A DNA stretch of 64,000 bases. Source: Micropterix aruncella (Eukaryota; Arthropoda; Insecta; Lepidoptera; Micropterigidae). Under the pieces are notes generated by a model. That model was given only the letters and a program-made list of their open reading frames with translations. It did not search any database and was not told the DNA's origin. The translations under genes were made by a program, and so were the position numbers. Positions within the stretch are counted from its first letter, which is position 1. Every line of letters starts with the position of its first letter. This document shows, in pieces, positions 18,801 through 30,800 of the stretch. The stretch spans positions 38,580,284-38,644,283 of the forward strand of contig OX155980.1 of assembly GCA_944548615.1 (NCBI GenBank), in the 5' to 3' direction.

Positions 18801-21800
18801 CCAATCTAGTCACACTTCATTGAGGGACATCATATTGTCCAAGATGGCGCGAGGGTGTGCACCAGAGGTGCCTCGTTTTATTTAAAGTTATGTGAACAAG
18901 TCTCATTTCCCGGTAAGCGTTTAATTCTTTTGGGATTCAATTAGATAAACGAGTTTTGTAGTAATGGTGTGTGTTTCTCTTTTCGTCACAGCGGGTTTTT
19001 GGCTGTGCCGCCTTTTTCTATATTCCAATAAAATTCTACAATAAATCGGCCCACCGCGCCTTGATATTTTTCTCGCCTGGATGTCCGTTTGAACGGAAAA
19101 ACTTATCAATTCACATTTCTGAAGTCTACCACATGTATGGAGAGGAGATAGGAGGAACTACCTGAAAATAAAAGGATCTTGTTTTTATAACTTTAAATTT
19201 GTAGTTTTATTTTAAAATTGCGAAGGTGTATTCTCTGTCTTGCCAAATTTAGTGACAAACTAAATCCTTTCCCCGACCCTGGGGTTGTTTTTTTATTGGT
19301 CGGTCATAACCTAACCTATAGTATTTTTTTCTTTTTCGCGTTTTAAATAAACGCGATGGCGCTCTTATTTCTTCTTGGTATAACGCGATTGGATTGCTAA
19401 TCGTACGTTATAAATTGGCTGCCCAAAGCTGGGGCCTATAAACTAAATTTTGGCGGGTAGAAATATCTCTTCGCAATTTTAAAATACACGTTTTGCTTTG
19501 ATAAGTGGTAGTCTTTTTCAGATATTAGTATTTTTGTGTTATTTTTCTCAGTTTTGTATGAGAATTATTACTGTAGCCACATTGTGGTATTTTTTTCAAA
19601 TTGCGGTATTTTTTTTTGACAGCTGTTGACGAATTTTGCAAATAATTTCGCATTTTTGCTTTGTTAACTATTTCTGCGGTTCGCCGCGAAAGAATGTTAA
19701 GTTCGCCGCAATATTTTAAGTAATATACTGTAATTTTCATTAAATCCGGTGAGAAACATTGTATAGATTAATATTTTGTGTAATAAGCGGTTTGTATTTT
19801 TCTGCGGTTCGCCGCGAATGAACGATAAGTTCGCCGTATTTTATACTATTCTGTTGCCGTTTCTTAAACGTTTATTGACTAATTTTTGTAATATTTTCAG
19901 GTTCAAATTGGATATCCAGGTGGGCGTTTTATCGGTTGCCGAAATTGGGAAGAAAAAGGTGGCACAGGGAAAAAACTGAGTGAGCTTGTTCCATTACTTT
20001 AATTTTTTAGAATAATATTTTTTTATTGGGAATTTTAGTTTTTTTCTCTTGGGTTTTATATTTTTGTGGTGGAGATTTAAAAAAAAAAAATTAAAATAAA
20101 AAATAAAATATGGAGGTTCCGGTTAGCAGAGATTTTGACGTGTCGTTTGAGCGAGTTTTGAAGCCTTTGTGCTTAGGTTTCGTGTACGACGGGAAGACTT
20201 GTGTCGTTGAATTTTTGGAACGACTTGAAGAGAATAGGTTGGCGCGAAACATTTCTGACGCGCGTTTATTAAAATCTGCCTGTGAGCTTTTCACAAATCA
20301 TGCGCTCGTATGGTATCGCACCCGGGTTTCACATATTGAGAGCTGGTCTCAGCTCGCAAGTGAATTGCGGAATAATTTTGGTAGTGCGAACTACGACCGC
20401 GACTTGTTGAGGCAGGTACGTGCCAGGTTTCAGAGGCCAGATGAGCCGCTCCACATTTTTGTTACCACAGTGTTGAGCTATTTCCAGAAATTGTCTCGGC
20501 CACGTCCAGAGGCCGAACAGCTGGAGATAATTTGCTCTAATTTGAGGCCGTACCTGCAACAACAGTTCGCGTTAGTGACAATCCACTCCATTGATGAGCT
20601 TCTACACCTAGGTAAGCGTTTGGAAAACGCTCAGTTGTCAATCGACGAGTATAATCAAAACCTACAGGTTTTCAATAAATCCAAAGCGTCGTCGTCCAAG
20701 ACTGTACACGCTATCGATCACTCCACCGTTGACATTGCTGATAGGGATTCTTCATTTGTTCAGCAGTTCCAAAATTGCGCGGTTTCTGCCGTAGATTTAA
20801 ATAATTCCAATAACCAACCCCGGGATGTAAGTCACCCTCGGGGTGGTTCAAATAGAAGTGGTTTCTCCCGAGGCAACACGACTGACGTCGGCGGTCCTCA
20901 CGGAGGCCCTGGAGCTTCGCGTGGTGCTCGTGGTGGTACTCACCACGGGCACTCTAAATATTGTTACCGTTGTGGGAAGTTTAATTTCACCGTTGCTACT
21001 TGCCCGGCTTGTTCAAAGGAAAGAAAACCGGTTCAACCTCATCAGAATGTTTCAAAAAACTTGCCCCAACGAGACCGAATAAGGGCATTCGTTGATTCGG
21101 TCTCGTTGTTATTTAAAAACGAGAAGGATAACCGTCGTCCGTTTCTAGATGTTTCGTTAGGCGACATAGCTGTGTGTGGTCTACTCGACACGGGTTCGAG
21201 CTTGACAATTTTGGGTGCCGATTCACATAAGTATTTAATTGATATCGGTTATACTCTTCATAAAGCGCTTTCTTTGACGCTCAGCACAGCTAATTCAAGT
21301 ACAGTACGGACGATTGGCTATATTTCTTTGCCCTTTAAATTCAATAATCGCTGTCAGGTGATCCGAGCTGTGGTAGCTCCGGATATAGGAACTTCTCTGA
21401 TTTTAGGTATGGATTTTGTCCGAGAATTTGATTTGGTACCTGAAATTTTAAAATATGTTCGTTTAGAGTCTAGTGAGGTCAGTTGGCACTCCGTCAACGA
21501 AGTGAGGGCCTTGCATCCTTTCGCTTCCCTGACGGAGAATCAACAGTCGTTAGCCAACAAGATGATTAAAAGTTTTGAGAAAATTTCTACGGAAGTCAAA
21601 GGTTTAGGTCGGACAAATTTAATAACTCAGGTCATCGACACTGGTGATCATCCACCAGTGAAGCAGCGGTATTACCCTTTGTCTCCCGCTCGTCTACAAC
21701 TATTAAACGAAGAAGTGGATCGCATGCTCGAGTTAGGCGTTATAAAACCTAGCAAGGGGGCTTAGAATAATCCAACTATTTTTGTTCCCAAGTCGGATGG

Positions 21801-24800
21801 GACTTTGCGGTTCTGTCTTGATAGTAGGAAGCTCAATTCCATTACGAAGCCGGATGCGTATCCTCTCCCGAGAATAACTACCATCCTGGACAGTTTGCGA
21901 GACGCTAACTATTTATCTTCCATCGACTTATCGGCTGCCTTTTGGCAAATTCCCTTGGACCCTGAATCACAAGAGAAGTGTAGTTTTACTGTTCCTGGTC
22001 GAGGTTTTTACTCGTTTACATCGTGTCCCTTCGGGGTTCGCAACTCGCCATCGTGCATGCAACGTTTGGCTGACCAATTGTTTGACCCTTCGTTTGATAA
22101 TAAGGTGTTTTGCTACTTAGACGACATAGTAATTGTCTCGTCGACCTTAGAGGAACATATTTCTCTCTTAAACAGAGTCCTAGATCGTCTCATTTATGCG
22201 AATCTCTCTATAAATTTTAAAAAATGCCAGTTTTTCCGGCAAGAATTAAAGTACCTGGGGTATGTTGTAGATTCCCATGGCCTACATCAGATCCCGAAAA
22301 GGTAAAATGTATCCTAGACTTTCCCACTCCTAATTCACCTAAAATGGTTAAGAGTTTCCTTGGAATGGCCGGTTGGTACCGGCGTTTCATTCGTAATTTT
22401 TCCAGTATTGCTGCACCTCTTTCCCGGTTGACTAGTACCCGCAAAGGCGCTCCCGCGTTTGCATGGACACCGGAGGCGGAAGAAGCCTTTCAAAAATTGA
22501 AATCCGCCTTAATTTCAAGTCCGATCTTAGCTTGTCCTGACTATTCAAAGCCATTTGCTTTACATTGCGACGCATCGTTGTACGGTTTAGGTGGTGTACT
22601 TACCCAGACAGTGGATGGCGTAGAACATCCAATCGCTTTCACGAGTAGGACTCTCCTACCTGCTGAGACTCGTTACTCTGCTACTGAACGTGAAGCCCTA
22701 AGCGTGATCCATGCTGTCGAGCATTTTCGAGGCTACTTTGAGGGCGGTCCCAAGGTCAAAATCTACACTGATCATGCCAGTTTGCGTTGGTTTTTATCGC
22801 TTAAAAACCCAACGGGACGCTTGGCTAGGTGGGGAATCCGTTTATCGGCTTTTGATTTTGAGATCATCCACAAGAAGGGTGTCGAAAATGTCGTCCCAGA
22901 CGCGTTATCTCGCCTACTTCCTGTAGCGGTTGTCTCGGTGGTCGCCGATCCCTGGTATAACGATTTGGTTAATGCGGTATCCGGCAATCCTGATGCGTAT
23001 CCCAATTACCAGATCAAAGGCAGTGAGTTGTATCGTTACTCGAGGAGCAAGTACCAACTTACCAGTTGTTACGACTGGAAGTTAGTTGTGCCGTTACCTC
23101 TCCGAGAAAAGCTAATACAAGAAAACCATGCTTCTGATTTGGCAATTCATTTTGGGGTCTTTAAAACCCATCGTCGTCTTTGTTTGCGCTATTTTTGGCC
23201 AAATTTACATGGAGACGTGGTTAAATTCGTCTCTAAGTGCGATACGTGTCAGCAATACAAACATCCGAACGTGTCTCCGTTGGGTCATTTGGGTAATCCA
23301 AAGTCGTGTGCCTTTCCCTTTCAGATGATCTCCGTCGATCTTTTGGGTCCCTACCCGATGACGAGAGATCGAAATATACATATTCTAGTAGTCACATGTT
23401 GTTTTAGCAAATATTGCTTATTATTCCCTTTAAAACGTGCTACTAGTAAAATCGTTAGCCACATTATGGAGCATAAGGTCTTTCTGCAATTTGGTATTCC
23501 GCAGTATGTCATTTCGGACAATGGGAAACAATTTATTGGTAAGGAGTTCACTGGTCTAATGACCAAGTACCGAATTCCCAAGGTATACTTGAACCCGAAA
23601 TATTGCCCTCAGGTCAATCCAACTGAGAGGCAGAATCGTGGGGTTGTCACGGCGTTGGCGTTGTCAGTTAAAGACGACCATCGCTCTTGGGACCTCCACC
23701 TTTCTGCCATTCAGATGGCGATCAATTCGGCTGTTTCGGAAGCCACGGGTTTCAGCCCTTTTTTCCTTGTCCATGATCGAGAACCGATTTTAGATGGTTC
23801 TTTTTATACGCGATCCCCGGAATCCCAAGCCGAAGTCATATTCGGCAGCAGAATGTCCTACGCTCAGGACTTGAGTGAACTTCCTGGCGTTTTCCATACC
23901 GTGCGGAAGAAATTACTTCAATCGCATGCTCACAATAAGGTATATTATGACCGCAAACACCTCCCGCCTGAATTTTCCGTTGGGGATACGGTTTATAAAA
24001 AGACTTATTTTCTGAGCAATGCGGGAAATTACTTCATTTCAAAGTTTGCCCCGCGGTATGAAAAATGTCAGATAGTGAAGAAACACTCTCCTTTGGTGTA
24101 TGAACTGCTTAATGCAGAAGGCAAGAATATAGGCACATGGCATATAAAGGATTTTAAACTAAATCCCAAGGATTCCGTTTGATGTTTTTTTTCTTGGTTG
24201 TTTTCCTCGTTAACATACGTATAAAAAATGTTTCATCTTAGTCGAATGTCTTCGATTTCATTCTCTTAATAATTGTCATGTAAAAGGTGTGGTACCGGGT
24301 GGTTACCATTACTGATATCATTTTGTCTGTGTCCGTGGTGCTAGCAAACCTGTCTAGCACTACCGGGGTTTGAATGTCGCATGAAAGGGAAGTATGCTAG
24401 AGCTCGGTATGAAAGGTAATACTTGACATTCAACATTTTCCTACTAGGCATTGGCTACTGTCGAGTCACAACAATTTTGCTAATATGTGTGTTTTTTTTG
24501 TGTCCACCATAAGTTTACTTAGTTTTGCTTTATGGTTTGGAGGTCGTCAGGTTTTCCTTCGACAAGTTGTGCGGTCCTGTTATAAGGCCACTAGGACTTT
24601 TGTCCGTTTTTTTTTATGTTTATCAGGCTGACCTGGTAGCCCTTTGGGGTTGATAAGTTATTTGGAGTTGTTTGGTGTTTGTTGTAACTCTCGACGTTTA
24701 TGTAGAGTGATTTATATTAGCAGTTGACCTCTGCAGTACCCTGCCGAATGGATATTTTTCTTTAGTTAACGAGGAGAAGTAGGAGTATCTTGTTCTTTAT

Positions 24801-27800
24801 TTTCTTTTATTTTTTATGGTTTACCATTTGATGAGTATTAGATAGTTCACGTGTTTTTTTTTGTTATCAGTTGAGATTTTTGTTAGTGCTCTATTAGTCA
24901 CGTGCGGATCGGGACGACTCGAGGAAATCGTTAGTGTCCTGCCGATTTCTTTTTGGGGGAGAGGCTGTAACAAAAATCCAAATTTGCATGACATGTTCTG
25001 TTTCAAAAAACATGTTGCACGCATTGCAACATGTTTCGCTTGTATTTCTCGTGTTTTGTCATATTGGTCTTACTCAGTTTTCGAGTTGTTGCGGAATCAT
25101 GGGTCACTTCATTGAGGGACATCATATTGTCCAAGATGGCGCGAGGGTGTGCACCAGAGGTGCCTCGTTTTATTTAAAGTTATGTGAACAAGTCTCATTT
25201 CCCGGTAAGCGTTTAATTCTTTTGGGATTCAATTAGATAAACGAGTTTTGTAGTAATGGTGTGTGTTTCTCTTTTCGTCACAGCGGGTTTTTGGCTGTGC
25301 CGCCTTTTTCTATATTCCAATAAAATTCTACAATAAATCGGCCCACCGCGCCTTGATATTTTTCTCGCCTGGATGTCCGTTTGAACGGAAAAACTTATCA
25401 ATTCACATTTCTGAAGTCTACCACATGTATGGAGAGGAGATAGGAGGAACTACCTGAAAATAAAAGGATCTTGTTTTTATAACTTTAAATTTGTAGTTTT
25501 ATTTTAAAATTGCGAAGGTGTATTCTCTGTCTTGCCAAATTTAGTGACAAACTAAATCCTTTCCCCGACCCTGGGGTTGTTTTTTTATTGGTCGGTCATA
25601 ACCTAACCTATAGTATTTTTTTCTTTTTCGCGTTTTAAATAAACGCGATGGCGCTCTTATTTCTTCTTGGTATAACGCGATTGGATTGCTAATCTCACGT
25701 TATATAATATAGGATTTAATATAAAAATACCTAGTCAAAAAAGTACAATTCATTGTCAAAATAATATATAACAACAAAGTCAAATAATTTTCGGTAGTTA
25801 GTTCAATGTTAAAATATATTCAACATACATGCTTAAAAATATGTTAATAATTTGTGCACCTAAGTTTTATTAAACTATTATTTCTAACATTTGATGTATG
25901 ATTAGTCTGTCATGATTCGATAACCATTTCTTTAATTTATTTTTGAATTCCATTATTTTTGATGGACCGATGACATATCCAAGGTCGCAGGAAGTAGGTG
26001 GATGGAGGCGGCTCAAGACCGCTCATCATGGCATTCTATGGAGGAGGTCTATGTCCAACAGTGGACGTCTACCGGCTGATGATGATGATGAATATTCAGA
26101 TGAAATCTGTTCTTAACTGCTTGCCAGGAAAGTCTTGGGTGACAGAACTGTTTTTTTTTCATTTATTAGCTTGATTGTCCTCTAATGCAGCAGAACTGCA
26201 TCACCTAAGCTTCTTCTTTGGTTGTTTATTCAGTGTCTTTTATGTTGTCTGCAGTTGGAAAAATAATAAATATTTTATGATATTATTTTTTTTTAAATAA
26301 ACATCCCAGACAACTTAACCCCTCGAGCCTCAGAGGGACCGATCGGACTCAAACGTAAAAGCACAGTTGCGCCTCGTTGGGACCGATCGGACTCTAAAAG
26401 TTAGTATTCCAAAGTTCTAATATGCAACAATTCTAAAGTGCAACAACGATTTGGGAGAAATTAATATTTTGGTCAACCGCCATAATAAATCAAAAATTTC
26501 CATAATTATACATAGTCTTTCAAAGACATGCGCTCGCCAAATCTCGCGGCTCGAGGGTTCAAGACAAAAAAAACCACGCATTCAAGAAGAAAGTTTCAGA
26601 TTGCTTTTCGACATCGGAAGAGAATGTTCCAAGTAGAAAAATCCCTACATACATACATATAAAATATAATACAGTCTGTTTTACCCAACATGATCATACT
26701 CCAACAGCATAAACTATATCAAATCCATCGACAAAAATCTATTAACTGCGGATCGATTTTCTTTCGTTTTACCAAATTACTGTGAATATAAAGATGTAAG
26801 TCTGCTCTGCATTACTGTCAAAAAAATAGCAATTCATTGAATGTTACAAGTGAAATATTAAAGAAAGGAAAGATTTTTCATTATAGTATTCTTTTAACAG
26901 TATTTTTAAAATACTTCATTGCATTGTACGACAGTTTCTCTATACCTAACTGGAACATGTCACACCGCCGTTTTCTGAACATACTATTTTATATGTGGAA
27001 ATTACGCAGAGTGCAAGCAGCGAAATAAGACCGTATGAAAACTGTTAAATTTTCAGAGAAGTTGTATAGAACCTGTCGTACAGTGCAATAAAGTACTTAA
27101 AAAATATATATTTAAAACAAGAACTTATAATAAGTAGAATGAAATAAATTTTATTTTTTTAACATTGATTTTTAAAAAAAATAATGCCACAATTCAAAAA
27201 ATTTTATAAAATATTTTGGTGCAGTAATATAGAGCAGACTTTCATATTTTATAGTCGTTTAGTAAATGTTCGCTGAAAAATATCTAGGTAGTTAAGTAGA
27301 AATAACAAGATAGGTTTTTTATTTTGGAAAAACCTATCTTGTTACTTAATATATATTTATAATCATTTATCATTAATATTAAAATTTCTATCAAATCAGT
27401 CTTGGAACAGGTGGTAAACCTATAATACTTAGGCAGTACTGTATTACTTTTATGAATTGAATAAATACATTTTGAATTGAATTGAAAAATGATCCAGAAT
27501 ATAGATACTAAATAAGGACGAAAGAACTAAGAAAGATAGACACAAAGACAACAAATACGTTTTCTGCCCTGACAATCCCATATCGGCTCTAAGTTCATCC
27601 ATTCCTACTTTCCTTCATAAACTTTTAAAGTATTTTCAACATCTCCTTTGTGTTTTTTTAGACCATCTCCATGAACGAAAAATATCACCAAATGCTGTGC
27701 ACAATTTGACTTTTATTTTATTCATACTCATCGATGTAACCAAGAGGTTTTTGTAGTTGGGGTGCCGGCAACAAAAAAGTGCAAGAGTTTTGTAAAAGCT

Positions 27801-30800
27801 GATACTTTCGGATCAGACAGTATTTTGACCATAGAATGCCGGGGTAGAGTCAGCAGGCTAGATTCCGGGACACCTAGCGCTGACATACTAGGAAAGGTGT
27901 AATTTTAATTAGTACCCGTAAAATTAAGTGTATTGTAAAATCTGAAAAGTCATCATGCATTAAAGAACTCGAAACATATGGTCAGAATGCTTAACAAAAG
28001 AAACATGTCGCAAAAATGAAGTCCGTTTCAAATACGCCGGTACGTATTTGTCAGTAACTATTACTCATCGGTCTAATGTTCCGCGCAATATAATGGACTT
28101 CATTTTTGTGACATGTATATGAGTAATGCTGACGCCATTCATTCTATGTACACCGCAGAAGTAGTGCGAGCTTTCCCCCTTAGAGGACACTTAGCAACCA
28201 CTGGAGGCAGGCTACCAATGGTGGCCGCCCCGCACTTGGCACAGGGCTGCTAAACCTAAATAACTCTCTGGTCGTTTTTATGATTATTTTATTAACTGCA
28301 TATTTGCATATTTTTATTTTACATATTCTACTTACTTCCTTACTCAAAGCCAACTGTAAGTTCAAGGAGTATCCAGGAGGTGCTCGAACCATATGATAGA
28401 ATACATATTTTGCATCAATGGTACATAGCCATGTGCTTTATATGAATCATTTGGTTCGCTACGGGTTTGTCACCGCTGATCCAGGTGATAAACCGATTCC
28501 TACTTTTAAAAATTATCATACTTCAAAACAATTAAAAGGCCATAAACACGAGGTGAGCGACAGAATAATTGAATGTTTCATGTTGTTCTTCTTTCTTTCA
28601 GGACAGTATTATTGGACCTACTTATTTTTATGGTAATCCTGATAATGTAATCAATCCCACCCTCATAAACAATTTGAGCAGCGTCAATTTGGGAGCCACT
28701 GTTGATACATCATTAGCCGAAGCTCTGTCGGCGCATCTGGCATCTGTGCAGACAAGTTTCGTGCCACAATTGTACCCACCTCCACCCACACAAATGACTG
28801 TGAAATCAGGTATGTTAATATTAGAATATCCTAAATTCCCACCCATATTCATAAAACACTGGCATTATGTTCGTGGGTCGAAAGGCAGCTATAAACAATA
28901 GAATATAATAACTTTGTTGTGCTATAAAAATCGGTCATTTTGAAAAAACTATAAAGTCACATTTTGCACATTTTTTTTATTCGACTTGTGTTTTAAAAAC
29001 CATCCCGTTTCCAATCGAAAATAGCGTAAAAGTAGGCTACAAATGTCACCTCAATTCTTTGATTCATTTCGATAACACCACTATTGATTGGGAGTTTTAA
29101 AAATTTAGTTCTTATTTATTATTTTCTCAAAAACCAACCTGGTCTAATCTACGCTGTAATCAAAATATAAAAGTTAAAAAAATGGAATGAGAAAATTGAA
29201 TGTTGTATTTGTTTTGTTGCAATCTTCAAAAAAAATGTTAACTGTTGTAAAGCAAGGCGTGAAAGTTGTTATTTGCAAACAGTGTGTATACAAATGTTAA
29301 TACGCAAGTTGAAAAAACTAGGCATTGTAAAAGGTTAAAAACTACGAAAAAGTTTCTTGAAGTTGACTTAACCTACGTGTGTTAGTGTTGCGCTCTAACG
29401 CTCACTTCCGCACTGCACTCACTGTGTAAAGCTGAGATGGAGCTGCGGAAGATGTCGTCGTTGCGGGCGGCGGCTGGTTCAATAGGTAAGTTCAGGTCAG
29501 CTGCTTCCTTGTCCATTCTGTCCGGATTGACAAAGCTTGCCTGAGCGGTTAGTAAAAGGGTCACAACAATTACTAGGATGATAATTACAGCGTGGTTGCT
29601 GATTGTTGTCGTTGCATGCATATTCAATTTTTAAGTCGGTCCAGCGGAATGTCTCCATTGGATGTCTGTTTTTCATGGCCCTATGGTCCGTGAATATTTG
29701 GCGAATCGGTGATAGCAAGTTGCTAAAATTATCTGTCTGATTGCTGAATGTTTGTTCTACGTTGATATGATTGTTTCCAAGAAGCAGGAACGTCAAATCC
29801 GTTTTGATATAGGAATAGAGTTATCGTTTGTAGTGCTTGGTCTGCTGGTGATCAGCGAATGAATTCTCTTGCGATCGATGCGGCAGTTGCCCCATTTGTA
29901 GTGCTGTCCACTAGTCTGACTTGTCGATCGATGCAGCGTATGTATTTTCTTGTAGTTGAGATGGTTCAGTTGAGTCGCGCGATGTTTAACTTCGCTACTT
30001 GAGAGAATTGTTGGTCTGGTAACGTTAGAATTTTTTCAATCTGTCGGTGAACGAGTTGTTTTCGCTGACCATTGATGATGGACGGTTTGTCTGACGTACC
30101 GATCGAAGCAGTGGTTGCTGTCATCGTGGTGCTGTCTACTAGTAGACGAGGAGACGTTTCCAACCTACTGTTGTATCAGTGTAAGAATATCTAATTGTGA
30201 GTTGTCCTAAGTGCAGATACGTGATCCGTTAGCGGCAATAAGTTGATGGTCGGAGTGGTGAAGTTATACTATTCCTATTTTAGGTGAGCGTAAGCTTACT
30301 GCTGCTCCAGTGAGTATCAAATATTTTTTTTCCCACTGTAGTTGTCGGCTACGCTTCTGCGGCGAAAAGCAAAGCTGAAGGTCGTTTCTTCAAATAGGAT
30401 TGAGTCTGTTTACGAGTGACGTTGCTGCAAGTCCTGGGTCGTGTTGTAGTACTGGTGTACACGTTGATACAGGTAGTGTCGTGTTCGTAAATACCAGTAT
30501 AAACAATTGTAAAAATAGAAACCCATAAAACTAGAAACGTCGTAAAACTAAACAAATTGTAGTACTAGAAAAATCGTAAAGAAACATAAACTGCGATTAC
30601 AGCGTCCCGATTCAACGAATTGCATCTTTAAAGCAAGGAAATAAAGAAATTAATGCCGTGCTGCAATTGATTGAACGGAAAAGAAAAAATCAAGAAAAAC
30701 TGCTCGATGTTTCGTACATCGTTCCCGGTATGGTAGCGGCTAATTCCACTTGAATGCTGTCATTGTTTATGGTTGCTTGTGAATATAGGTCGCTTGTGAA

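Larger units (their letters stand above)
18373..25704 (+). mobile_element. Ty3/Gypsy LTR retrotransposon, near full length
   Basis: LTRs at 18373-19412 and 24966-25704 start TGTAAC and end GTTATA, with TAAT on both outer sides (18369-18372, 25705-25708) as target-site duplication. Internal order: primer-binding site, gag, protease, RT, RNase H, integrase, polypurine tract. No env was seen. The shared LTR sequence is almost identical, so the insertion is young, yet pol carries a nonsense codon and a one-base frameshift. Confidence 0.93.

Noticed and set aside
18971..19165. 64-codon frame that recurs identically at 25263-25457
   Set aside because: It lies in both LTRs of the Gypsy element; repetition reflects the LTR, not gene conservation.
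27661..27750. Possible missing PAN3 exon after a good tttttttag acceptor (reads KISPNAVHNL in one frame)
   Set aside because: Phase does not fit exon 2 directly and the peptide only loosely resembles the expected region.
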